Assembly (NCBI RefSeq): GCF_008638365.1
Contig: NZ_VWVU01000005.1
Span: 62,001-126,000 of the forward strand
Direction: 5' to 3'
Length of the DNA stretch: 64,000 nucleotides
Source of the DNA: Nocardiopsis quinghaiensis
GTDB taxonomy: Bacteria > Actinomycetota > Actinomycetes > Streptosporangiales > Streptosporangiaceae
Shown here: piece by piece, positions 53,913 through 61,969 of the stretch
Layout: each line of letters opens with the position of its first letter
How positions within the stretch are numbered: position 1 is the stretch's first letter
Notes under the pieces: generated by a model
Seen by the model: only the letters and a program-made list of their open reading frames with translations
Databases searched by the model: none
What the model was told of the DNA's origin: nothing
Position numbers and translations under genes: made by a program

Positions 53913-55598
53913 TTACCTCGCGCGGCGCACCCGCCCCTCGTCCCACACCGGCTCCGGTGCCTCGTACACGCCGCCGTCGGCGCCGAAGACCACGAACCGG
54001 TCGAACCCGCGCGCGAACCAGCGGTCGTGCGTCACCGCCAGGATCGTGCCCTCGTAGGCCTCCAGCGCCGACTCCAGTGCCTCCGCCGACACCACGTCCA
54101 GGTTGTCCGTGGGCTCGTCCAGCAGCAGCATCGTCGCCCCCGACAGCTCCAGCAGCAAGATCTGGAACCGCGCCTGCTGCCCGCCCGAGAGGGTGTCGAA
54201 GGTCTGCTCGGCGGCCGGGGCCAGCTCGTAGCGGTCCAGCGCCCGCCCCGCCTCGTCGCGGGGCACGCCCCTGCGGGCGCCCTCGCCGCGGTGCAGGACG
54301 TCCAACAGCGTGCGGCCCGTGAACTCGGGGTGCTCGTGGGTCTGCGCGAACCAGCCCGGGAGCACCCGCGCGCCCAGCCGGGCCGTGCCGGTGTGCTCCA
54401 CCGGGGGCACCTTCACCCGCTCCTCCTCCGACAGCGCCGAGGACTCCGGGTCGCTGCCGCCCCCGGCCGCCAACCGCAGGAAGTGCGACTTGCCCGAGCC
54501 GTTGGAGCCCAGCACCGCCACCCGCTCGCCGTACCAGACCTCCAGGTCGAACGGACGCATCAGCCCGGTCAGCTCCAGCCCCGCGCACACCAGGGCGCGC
54601 TTGCCCGTCCGTCCGCCCCGCAGCCGCATCCGCAGGTTCTGCTCCCGGGGCAGCCTCTCCGGCGGGCCCGCCTCCTCGAACCTGCGCAGCCGGGTCCGGG
54701 CGGACTGGTAGCGCGAGGCCATGTCCGAGTTGTAGGCGGCCTTCTGCTTGTAGGCCGCCACCAGCGCCCGGAGCTTGGCGTGCTCCTCGTCCCAGCGCCG
54801 CCGCAGCTCGTCCAGCCGCGCGAACCGCTCCCGGCGGGCGCCGTGGTAGGTGTCGAACGCGCCGCCGTGCACCCACGCCGTGTTGCCCGCCGCGCCCAGT
54901 TCGAGCGTGACGATCCGGTCCGGGACCCGGCTGAGCAGTTCGCGGTCGTGGGAGACGAACAGGACCGTCTTCGGGGTGGCCAGCAGCGCCTCCTCCAGCC
55001 AGCGCTTGCCCGGCACGTCCAGGTAGTTGTCCGGCTCGTCCAACAGCAGCACCGGCGCCGGACCCCGCAGCAGGGCCTCGATGACCAGGCGTTTCTGTTC
55101 ACCCCCGGACAGGGTGCGCACCTCACGCCACCGGCACCGCTCGTAGGGGGCGCCCAGCGCCGCCGTGCAGCACTGGTCCCACACCACCTCGGCGTCGTAA
55201 CCTCCCGCGTCGCCGTAGCGGGCGATGGCCTCGGCGTAGCGCATCTGCGTCCTCTCGCCGTCGTCGACCGTCATCGCGGTCTCGGCCGCCTCCAGGTCGG
55301 CGTGCGCCTCGCGCACCGCCGTGGGGGAGACCGACACCAGCAGCTCGTGGACGGTGGTCTCGTCGCGCACGTGCCCGACGAACTGCGGCATCACGCCGAG
55401 GTCGCCGTCCAGGGTGACCGCGCCGCCCTGGGGGCGCTGCTCGCCGCGCACGATCCGCAGCAGGGTGCTCTTGCCCGCGCCGTTGGCGCCCACCAGCGCC
55501 GCCTTGGACCCCTCGCCCACGCGGAAGGACACCGCGTCCAGCAGGACCCGGCCGTCGGGCAGGGTGTGGCCGACCTGGTTGACGTCGATGTAGCCCAA
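53913..55598 (-). CDS. ABC-F family ATPase (second paralogue)
   Basis: 561 aa from TTG 55598, chosen because GGAG lies eight bases upstream and homologues of this type begin GY-[IV]-D. First domain: GANGAGKST, LSGGEQKRL, LLLDEPDNYLD. A basic linker (RRWDEEHAKLRALVAAYKQKAAYNSDMASRYQ) follows. Second domain: GSNGSGKSHFL, LSGGQQARF, LLLDEPTDNLD. No membrane segment, so it is not a transporter. It is more divergent than the copy at 4569 and resembles actinobacterial ABC-F proteins tied to antibiotic protection, but no cluster is visible here. Confidence 0.92.
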   Translation of the reverse strand: MGYIDVNQVGHTLPDGRVLLDAVSFRVGEGSKAALVGANGAGKSTLLRIVRGEQRPQGGAVTLDGDLGVMPQFVGHVRDETTVHELLVSVSPTAVREAHADLEAAETAMTVDDGERTQMRYAEAIARYGDAGGYDAEVVWDQCCTAALGAPYERCRWREVRTLSGGEQKRLVIEALLRGPAPVLLLDEPDNYLDVPGKRWLEEALLATPKTVLFVSHDRELLSRVPDRIVTLELGAAGNTAWVHGGAFDTYHGARRERFARLDELRRRWDEEHAKLRALVAAYKQKAAYNSDMASRYQSARTRLRRFEEAGPPERLPREQNLRMRLRGGRTGKRALVCAGLELTGLMRPFDLEVWYGERVAVLGSNGSGKSHFLRLAAGGGSDPESSALSEEERVKVPPVEHTGTARLGARVLPGWFAQTHEHPEFTGRTLLDVLHRGEGARRGVPRDEAGRALDRYELAPAAEQTFDTLSGGQQARFQILLLELSGATMLLLDEPTDNLDVVSAEALESALEAYEGTILAVTHDRWFARGFDRFVVFGADGGVYEAPEPVWDEGRVRRAR

Positions 55599-55931
55599 GA
55601 CCGCTCTCCACGTGGATTCCGCCGGACGCGCCGACTCCCGCGCCGGCGCCCCGGAAGGCTTCCACGGCGCGACGAGCAGTCGCAACCGGTTTTCCGGGGC
55701 GCGGGCACCAGCGGGCGTCGACGGGTACCAGCGGGCGCTGGCGGGAATCGGCGGGCGCCTACGGGCGAACCGGTGGTCGAGCGGATCAGCCCAGGAATCC
55801 GCGCACGCCCGCCCGGCGTGTGCGGAGGCGATCGATTCGCCACACAGGGTAGTTGTAGGGGTGTCTGATACGGGCGGGCCGCGGCACGCGGAGCCCACGG
55901 GAACACACCGAACCACCGGGCGGGGAAGCGG
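55599..55931. other. Divergent intergenic region between ABC-F and oxidoreductase genes
   Basis: 333 bp with no supported gene. A cluster of GGCG/CGGGCG near 55690-55770 is low-complexity. The AT-richer stretch 55840-55870 probably holds the plus-strand promoter. No operator or small gene was recognised. Confidence 0.4.
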
Positions 55932-56897
55932 ATGCAGATCGGGTACAAACTGGCGACCGAGGCCTTCGGGCCCGAGGAGCTCATCCGGCAGGCGGTGCTG
56001 GCCGAGCGCGCCGGATTCGACTTCGTGGAGATCAGCGACCACTTCCACCCCTGGCTGGACAACCAGGGCCACTCGCCCTTCACGTGGACCGTGCTCGGCG
56101 CCATCGCGGCCAGGACCGAGCGGATCGGGCTGGCGACCGGGGTGACCTGCCCGACCGTGCGCTACCACCCGGCGATCATCGCCCAGGCCGCCGCGACCCT
56201 GGCCCTGGTCTCCAAGGGGCGCTTCGTCCTCGGGGTCGGCTCGGGGGAGCGGCTCAACGAGCACGTCGTCGGCGAGGAGTTCCCCGACTCGGTCCACGTG
56301 CGCCACGACATGCTGCGCGAGGCCCTGGTAATCATCCGGCTGCTGTGGAACGGCGGCTACCAGTCCTACGAGGGCGACCACCTGCGCCTGGAGGACGCCC
56401 GGGTGTTCGACCTGCCAGAGGAGGCGCCGCTGATCGCCGTCGCCGCCAGCGGCGGGGTCTCGGCCAAGATCGCCGCCGAACTCGGCGACGGGCTCTTCGC
56501 CACCGAGCCCAAAGCGCAGATCGTGGGCGACTACCGCGACGCCGGAGGCGACGGACCGGGCTACGCCGAGGTGCCCATGGCCTGGGCACCCGACGAGCAC
56601 ACCGCCGCGCGGGCCGCCCTGGAGACCTCCCGCTGGGCCCTGACCGGCTGGAAGGTCATGAGCGAGCTGCCCAACCCCGTCAACTTCGCGGCCGCCACCA
56701 CCACGGTCCGGGAGGAGGACGTCCTGGGCCACTTCGCCTGCGGCCCCGACCCGGAGCGCTACGTCGAGGCCTCCCGGAAGTACGTCGAAGCGGGCTTCGA
56801 CCGACTGGTCATGCAGAACGCCGGCCCGGACCCCGACGGATTCATCGACTTCTACCAGCGGGAACTGGACGGACGCCTGCGCGCGCTGGCCTCCTGA
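55932..56897 (+). CDS. F420-dependent LLM-class oxidoreductase (TIGR03557)
   Basis: 321 aa. FGD-like sequence throughout: MQIGYKLATEAFGPEELIRQAVLAERAGFDFVEISDHFHPWLDNQGHSPFTWTVLGAIAARTERI, RFVLGVGSGERLNEHVVGE, VAASGGVSAKIAAELGDGLFATEP and CGPDPERYVEASRKYVEAGFDRL. It is close to F420-dependent glucose-6-phosphate dehydrogenase but of the separate TIGR03557 class, with unknown substrate. It stands alone, before a decayed DUF4253 gene. Confidence 0.92.
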   Translation: MQIGYKLATEAFGPEELIRQAVLAERAGFDFVEISDHFHPWLDNQGHSPFTWTVLGAIAARTERIGLATGVTCPTVRYHPAIIAQAAATLALVSKGRFVLGVGSGERLNEHVVGEEFPDSVHVRHDMLREALVIIRLLWNGGYQSYEGDHLRLEDARVFDLPEEAPLIAVAASGGVSAKIAAELGDGLFATEPKAQIVGDYRDAGGDGPGYAEVPMAWAPDEHTAARAALETSRWALTGWKVMSELPNPVNFAAATTTVREEDVLGHFACGPDPERYVEASRKYVEAGFDRLVMQNAGPDPDGFIDFYQRELDGRLRALAS

Positions 56898-56954
56898 CCG
56901 GCCGGGGCGCGTACGGAGCGGGGACTGTCACCGGGGACGCCTGCGGTCGGGGCC

Positions 56955-57736
56955 ATGGACCTCCAGAAGACACTGTCCGTGGAGCTGCCGCCCGGACACG
57001 TGGTGCGCTCCGAGGAAGGCGCTCCCCTCCTGTGGCTGAGTGAGGACGCCGCGCCGTTCGGGCTGTGGTCCCTGCTGTCGGCCGAACATCCCCGCTCGGA
57101 GCTATGGCCGCTGCTGCTGGACGGAGTCCACGGCGAACCGGACCGGCCCTGGGAGTCGCAGGAGCTCTACCCCGAGCAGATCTCCTGCCCGCCCACCACG
57201 AACCGGAGGCGTTGCTCGCCCGGTGGTGGCAGGAGCACGTGGAAGGACAGGCGGATGATCCGGTTCCTGCCCCGATGTCGGTGACCGCGCCCTACGGGAC
57301 GTCCTGGCCGGGACGCGCGCCTGTCGCGCCGACGGAGGACGACCCCGGGGAGAAGGCCGACGAGTGTGCCGAGATCATGGTCGAGAACGGGATGGGATCA
57401 CGTCTGGGCCTGGTGCGCGCCACCTCGGGGGCTGAGGCGATGGCCGCGTCCGGATGGTCGGGGCCCCTCAACTACGACAACGACACCGCCGTGTTCGCGG
57501 CCGTCGTGGCCGACTGAGAGCGTCGCTTCGGTGTGCGCGTGCTGGGCATGGGATTCGCGACCCTGACCCTGTCCGTCGGCGCCCCGCCCACCGACCCCGC
57601 GTCGGCCCTGCATGTGGTGGCCGAGCACTTCGCGTTCTGCCCGGACAACGTCTGGCAGAACTCCGCCCGTTCCAACCTGGAGTCCTACGCGGCCTCACTC
57701 GTCGACCGTCCGGTCTGGCACTTCTGGTGGAACTGA
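56955..57736 (+). pseudogene. DUF4253 gene broken by a frameshift and an in-frame TGA
   Basis: Three pieces read as one DUF4253-like protein. 56955 to about 57185 gives VELPPGHVV...AEHPRSELWPLLLDGVHGE. A shift of reading frame (a lost base, or two gained, near 57180-57195) moves to HEPEALLARWWQEHVEG...MGSRLGLVRATSGAEAMAASGWSGPLNYDNDTAVFAAVVAD. A TGA at 57515-57517 follows where the family shows Trp, and the same frame continues ERRFGVRVLGMGFATL...AEHFAFCPDNVWQNS...WHFWWN. The two lesions make a functional product unlikely. Confidence 0.75.
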
Positions 57737-57741
57737 GGGGG

Positions 57742-57804
57742 GCGCCGCTCACGCCCGGGGCGGCTCGGGCACCTCGGTGCCGCCCATCCACCGGGCCAGG
57801 CGGT
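57742..57804. repeat. 63-bp direct repeat, left copy
   Basis: Identical to 58582-58644, exactly 840 bp away. The right copy is the 3' end of the Mrr-like endonuclease gene; this copy is a detached duplicate next to the DUF4253 pseudogene. Together they bracket the small membrane protein gene at 58019-58513. Confidence 0.9.
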
Positions 57805-58018
57805 TCCGGCTCACCGGGAGCACAGAAAAGCGGGGAAGAGATCTGTTTGCCCTGTAAACCATCTCTCTTCGCCAGCGTCACGAAACAGCGCGCGTATGAT
57901 GTGCCGATATGAGGCGGAGGCGTTTACCCGGTTTCTGGTTCTTTGGCGGATGCCTTGTGGTAGGAATCTGTTATCTGTCCTCCCCGGAGGATTTCCCCCC
58001 TTCCCATGGAGGTTTTTG

Positions 58019-58513
58019 GTGACAACCGGATCGAACATGCCCCATGTTCCGCCAGGCCAGCCTGCACAGCCGTTCGGCTTCCCTGAGCAGCCCTCACCGG
58101 CACCTCCCGTCCGCAGGCTCGGACCCGCGCCACTCCTGGTATCCGTCGGCGTCGTTATCGGGCTGTTCTTCGGAATTGGCGGGACCCTCCTGATGAGCAG
58201 CCTCAACTTCTCCGGAAGTCCTTTCGAGGGAGCCCTCGACGCTTGTGGCCTGAAGGAGGGCACGTCCGCCCGTATCGGTGACGAAGGCCGTTCCCTGGAC
58301 CTTGACCACCAGGGGCAGGACGAGAGCAGCGGGCTCCAGATCGCCAGTCTGCACTGCGTCCTCGACGAATTGGAGGCGCCCGATAGCGTGATCTCCCAGA
58401 TGGAGCAGACGCGAGCCCTGGACGGGCGCCAAGAGGGCGACTGGAACGGTATCGAGGCCTCCTGGAACTACCATCCGGACACCGGTCTGGACGTGCTGCT
58501 GGCCCTCTCGTGA
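58019..58513 (+). CDS. Single-span membrane protein with extracytoplasmic domain
   Basis: 164 aa from GTG 58019, chosen for GGAGG six bases upstream. A Pro-rich cytoplasmic start (PHVPPGQPAQPFGFPEQPSPAPPV) precedes one membrane helix (LLVSVGVVIGLFFGIGGTLLM). An outer domain of about 105 residues with two Cys (DACGLKEG, LHCVLDELE) follows. I do not recognise the family. Upstream DNA (57830-58020) is clearly poorer in GC than its surroundings. The gene lies inside the interval bounded by 63-bp direct repeats, so it may have been inserted. Confidence 0.7.
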   Translation: MTTGSNMPHVPPGQPAQPFGFPEQPSPAPPVRRLGPAPLLVSVGVVIGLFFGIGGTLLMSSLNFSGSPFEGALDACGLKEGTSARIGDEGRSLDLDHQGQDESSGLQIASLHCVLDELEAPDSVISQMEQTRALDGRQEGDWNGIEASWNYHPDTGLDVLLALS

Positions 58514-58581
58514 CAAAGAACCGGGGCGGAGCGGTTCTTCGCCCCGGGCCTCCGATACCCGGTACGCCCTTCGGGGCAGGC

Positions 58582-58644
58582 GCGCCGCTCACGCCCGGGG
58601 CGGCTCGGGCACCTCGGTGCCGCCCATCCACCGGGCCAGGCGGT
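58582..58644. repeat. 63-bp direct repeat, right copy (3' end of Mrr-like gene)
   Basis: Contains the last 17 codons of the endonuclease gene and its stop, plus 7 bp downstream. It matches 57742-57804 base for base. Confidence 0.9.
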
Positions 58645-59215
58645 CCCGGTCCACCAGGGCCATGTGCCCCTCGCCCTCATGGGCCGCGGCCTCGGTGAAC
58701 CCGTTGGTGGCCACGAACATCCCCCGGTATCCCTCGTAGCTGCTGTTCAGGACACCGATGAGGGCACGGACCTCGTTCGGCGGCACGGGGTGGTGCCACC
58801 GCTTGCACTGCACCGCGACCGCCTGCCCGTCCGGAGTCCGGCCCAGCACGTCCACCCCTCCGTCATCGGCCCCGCCGACCACGGTCACCGCGGTGTAGCC
58901 GTGCACCCGCATCAGCCGGGCGACGTGCTCCTCGAACTCCGTGCCGGACATGCGGTCGACCTCGGACAGGTCGACCAGCGCGAGCGCCCGCTCCTCCCGG
59001 GCCAGGCGCACACGCGTCCGGGCCCACCGCGCCAGGGCGGCCAGGAGCAGCGCCGCCGCGACCCACAGCAGTGGCCGCGCCGCGCTCAGCGCCACCCATG
59101 TGCCGACCATCAGCGCCACGACCAGGGCCAGGACGAGGGCGTGCCGGTGGCGCCACACGAAACGCCACTCCCTGGGCCTGGCGTTCGTCCCGCTGCCGGA
59201 GGAGGTGTTCGTCAT
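58589..59215 (-). CDS. Membrane-anchored Mrr-type restriction endonuclease-like protein
   Basis: 208 aa from ATG 59215 (a GTG/ATG at 59236 is possible). Two N-terminal helices (ALVLALVVALMVGTWVALSA and LLWVAAALLLAALARW) precede an Mrr_cat nuclease domain: MSGTEFEEHVARLMRVHGYTAV, GGVDVLGRTPDGQAVAVQCKRW, with Asp and the Gln-x-Lys of the PD-(D/E)XK core, and GMFVATNGFTEAA. Membrane-tethered Mrr-like proteins may cut foreign or modified DNA. Its last 17 codons are duplicated at 57742-57804. Confidence 0.85.
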   Translation of the reverse strand: MTNTSSGSGTNARPREWRFVWRHRHALVLALVVALMVGTWVALSAARPLLWVAAALLLAALARWARTRVRLAREERALALVDLSEVDRMSGTEFEEHVARLMRVHGYTAVTVVGGADDGGVDVLGRTPDGQAVAVQCKRWHHPVPPNEVRALIGVLNSSYEGYRGMFVATNGFTEAAAHEGEGHMALVDRDRLARWMGGTEVPEPPRA

Positions 59216-59503
59216 AGGTGGGCACCTGCCCCACACGCGCGGATCGTCACACGATCCCCGGCCGCGGCCCTGTGGGGATCACCACGGCGCCACGTGCTTC
59301 CGCCGCGCGGCCCGCGGCGCCCCGGCCCGAACGTACGGGACGTCCGGGGACTACCATGACCGCGCGGTGTCGACCCCTGGTGGCGGCAACCGCCCGGGGA
59401 CCGGTGTCCCGCCGCCCCGGAGTACCCACGGGAAGTAGCAGTCATGACCCTCCTCAGGAACATCGCCGACTTCGTCGGCCGGTGATTCGCCCTGCTGGTC
59501 CTC

Positions 59504-60415
59504 ATGGGAGGGGTCGCGGGCCTCCTCGTCCCCGAACAGGCCTCCCTCCTCGCCCCGCACATCTCCCTGCTCCTGGGCGTCATCATGTTCGGCATAGGAC
59601 TGACGATGCGCCCGGTGGACTTCGCCGTCGTCGCCAGACACCCCAAGGCCGTCATCCTCGGCGTCCTGGCCCAGTACACGGTCATGCCGCTCCTGGGATG
59701 GGCGATCGCCCAGGCGCTCGGCCTGCCGCCGCTGCTGGTCGTGGGCATGGTCCTGGTGGGTGCCTCGCCCGGCGGCACCGCCTCCAACGTCATCGTCTAC
59801 CTCGCCCGCGGCGACGTGGCCCTGTCGGTGGCGATGACCTCGGTCTCCACCCTGCTCGCACCCCTGGCGACCCCGCTGCTGGTCCTGGGCCTGGCCGGTT
59901 CGACCCTGCCCGTCCCGGCCGGGGACCTGTTCGTCTCGATCCTCCAGGTCGTCCTGCTCCCGGTGGTCGCGGGCCTGCTGCTGCGCATGGCGGCCCACCG
60001 GTTCGTGGAGAGGGTCCTGCCGGCGATGCCGCTGGTGTCGGTCACCGGCATCGTCGTGGTGGTCGCCGCCGTGGTCGGCGCCAACGCCGACGCCGTGCTC
60101 TCCACCGGCCTCCTGGTGGCCCTGGCCGTGGTGCTGCACAACTGCGTGGGCCTGGGACTCGGCTACCTGATCGGCATGGCCGTCAAGCTGCCCGAGGCCG
60201 CCCGGCGCGCGGCCAGCGTCGAGGTGGGCATGCAGAACTCCGGTCTCGCCGCCGCCCTGGCGACCGCCCACTTCGCGCCGCTCGCCGCTCTGCCCGGTGC
60301 CCTGTTCTCCGTCTGGCACAACATGTCCGGTGCGCTCATCGCCACCTACTGGGCCCGCCGCGCCCCCGAGGACGCCTCCGTCGAGCCCGCCCAAGAGGAC
60401 TCACCCCGCTCCTGA
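59504..60415 (+). CDS. Bile acid:sodium symporter (BASS), 5' end disrupted by TGA
   Basis: 303 aa from ATG 59504. The family N-terminus actually begins at ATG 59444 (GGGAAG upstream): 13 codons, MTLLRNIADFVGR, then TGA (59483-59485) where Trp is expected, then FALLVLMGGVAGLLVPE in frame. The rest is intact: nine to ten helices, LLLGVIMFGIGLTMRPVDFA, GASPGGTASNVIVYLARGDVALSV and VEVGMQNSGLAAALA. Restart at 59504, 18 bp after the stop, could still give protein lacking only part of helix 1; otherwise it is a pseudogene. Confidence 0.75.
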   Translation: MGGVAGLLVPEQASLLAPHISLLLGVIMFGIGLTMRPVDFAVVARHPKAVILGVLAQYTVMPLLGWAIAQALGLPPLLVVGMVLVGASPGGTASNVIVYLARGDVALSVAMTSVSTLLAPLATPLLVLGLAGSTLPVPAGDLFVSILQVVLLPVVAGLLLRMAAHRFVERVLPAMPLVSVTGIVVVVAAVVGANADAVLSTGLLVALAVVLHNCVGLGLGYLIGMAVKLPEAARRAASVEVGMQNSGLAAALATAHFAPLAALPGALFSVWHNMSGALIATYWARRAPEDASVEPAQEDSPRS

Positions 60416-60420
60416 GCCCG

Positions 60421-60456
60421 TCCCGCCGCCCGGGACCGCCCGTCCGGGCGGCGGGA
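60421..60456 (+). terminator. Hairpin after BASS gene
   Basis: A perfect 13-bp stem (60421-60433 with 60444-60456) and a 10-nt loop, starting 5 bp after the stop codon. Confidence 0.7.
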
Positions 60457-60588
60457 TCCCGTGCCAGTGAGTCGAACCGGCTACCCGGGCGGAACCGGGT
60501 TCACACACGTCCTCCCTGGCCTGAACCGGACATCCCTCTTCTCGTGATCAATCCACAACACACGGTGACGCGTGCCAGGCTGTTGCCC

Positions 60589-60849
60589 ATGCCAGAGCAA
60601 CGCCGTCCGTTCTCCCGCCTCCGCTCCGGACTCCTCGCGTTCACCCTCGCCATGGTCCTGGGCGACCCCCACGTCCTCCTCGCACCCCGCGCTCCCGTCC
60701 CGCACACCGCGGCCGCCACCGCCCTGGTGGAGGAGAGGGAGTCCGCCCCGCGCCGGGGATCCCGCCGCGGCCGCGACCGTGCTCCCTGCCCGCGCACCTC
60801 CAGGTGGCCGCGGAGCATCATTCCCCACCCCCGCTGCCACTTCGACTGA
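60589..60849 (+). CDS. Small possibly secreted hypothetical protein
   Basis: 86 aa from ATG 60589. An Arg-rich start is followed by a hydrophobic stretch (SGLLAFTLAMVLGDPHVLLAP) that could be a signal or anchor. A basic tail with Cys (APCPRTSRWPRSIIPHPRCHFD) ends it. There is no strong ribosome binding site and no family recognised. It sits alone between the symporter terminator and the IS remnant; it may be spurious. Confidence 0.35.
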   Translation: MPEQRRPFSRLRSGLLAFTLAMVLGDPHVLLAPRAPVPHTAAATALVEERESAPRRGSRRGRDRAPCPRTSRWPRSIIPHPRCHFD

Positions 60850-61083
60850 CCGCCGCCAAGGACACCCGCCACTGACCGGGCAGGTCCGCTGACCTGCCCG
60901 GCCGACCTGTCGGTGGCCCCTCTGGCGGGTCTAGCCGTCCCCGGCCGTAGCGCATGGCGGACGGCGGTACCGGACTGCGGACCGCCGCCGGAAAACGTCA
61001 CCCGTGCCCGTTATGTTCTTCGTGTGCATCCCCCGGCCACGAGGAACACTCCCATGCTCACCACCCCCACCCCGATCGAAGTC

Positions 61084-61965
61084 GTCTTCGAATCCGCTGG
61101 CGGGATCAGGCCGATCTCTCCGCGCAGGCGGCGGTGGCTGAACCAGTCCACGTACTCGGCCACCGCGGTCTCCACCTCGTCCAGGTTCTTCCAGGGGCCG
61201 CGATTGCGGATCAGTTCGGCCTTGAACAGCGAGTGGAACGCCTCGGCCGGGGCGTTGTCGTAGGAGTCGCCGGTGGTGCCGACCGAGGCGATCGCCCCGG
61301 CCTCGGACAGGCGTTGGGCGTAGTGCACGGCCAGGTACCGCACGCCCCGGTCGGAGTGGTGGGCCAGGCCGTCGATGCGACGTCCCGCGTGCCCGCGGCT
61401 GGACACCGCCATCTCCAACGCGTCCAACGCCAGGTCGGTGCGCAGCGACCGCGACACCTGTCGGTCCACCACCCGGCGGGAGAGCACATCGATCACGAAC
61501 GCCGCGTAGACCCATCCGTTGAAGGTGCGGATGCAGGTGATGTCGGCGACCCGCAACCGGTTGGGTGCCTGGGCGGTGAAGGAGCGTTCCACCAGGTCCG
61601 GGCGGGTCTCGGGAGCCGGTCCAGGCACGGTGGTGCGCGGCCCCTTGGCGCGGGTGATGCCGCACAGCCCCGCGCGTTTCATCAGGCGGTGGACGGTGCA
61701 GCGGGCCACCCGGTGGCCTTGGCGGTTGAGTTTGGCGTGGACCTTGCGCGCCTCGTAGACGCCGTAGTTGTCGGCGTGCACGGTCCGGATCTTCTCAATG
61801 GTGGCCGTATCGGTGCAGCTAGCGCAGCCACGGTGGCCGGGTCTTGGCCGCGTAGTAGGTGGACGGGGCGGTCTGCAGCACCTTGCAGAGCGGCTCGACC
61901 CCGAATTGGAACACGTGCCGGACCGTACGTATGCGCAGGTCAGGATGTCAGAGCGGCCGAAAGTA
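61084..61965 (-). mobile_element. IS3-family insertion sequence remnant (truncated at both ends)
   Basis: OrfB-like transposase coding on the minus strand. The DDE core is readable: VADITCIRTFNGWVYAAFVIDVLSRRVV (first Asp), HHSDRGVRYLAVHYAQRL (second Asp) and the Glu in SYDNAPAEAFHSLFKAELI, ending WFSHRRLRGEIGLIPPAD. The upstream part (VFQFGVEPLCKVLQTAPSTYYAAKTRPP) lies in another frame and meets a stop near 61835. OrfA, the OrfB start and the usual OrfB end are missing, and no terminal inverted repeats were found. It interrupts the type ISP gene at about 61970. Confidence 0.8.
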
Positions 61966-61969
61966 GGAA

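Noticed and set aside
54027..55868. Open plus-strand frame of 613 codons
   Set aside because: It is antisense to the second ABC-F gene; composition is Arg/Gln/His/Pro-rich without hydrophobic core.
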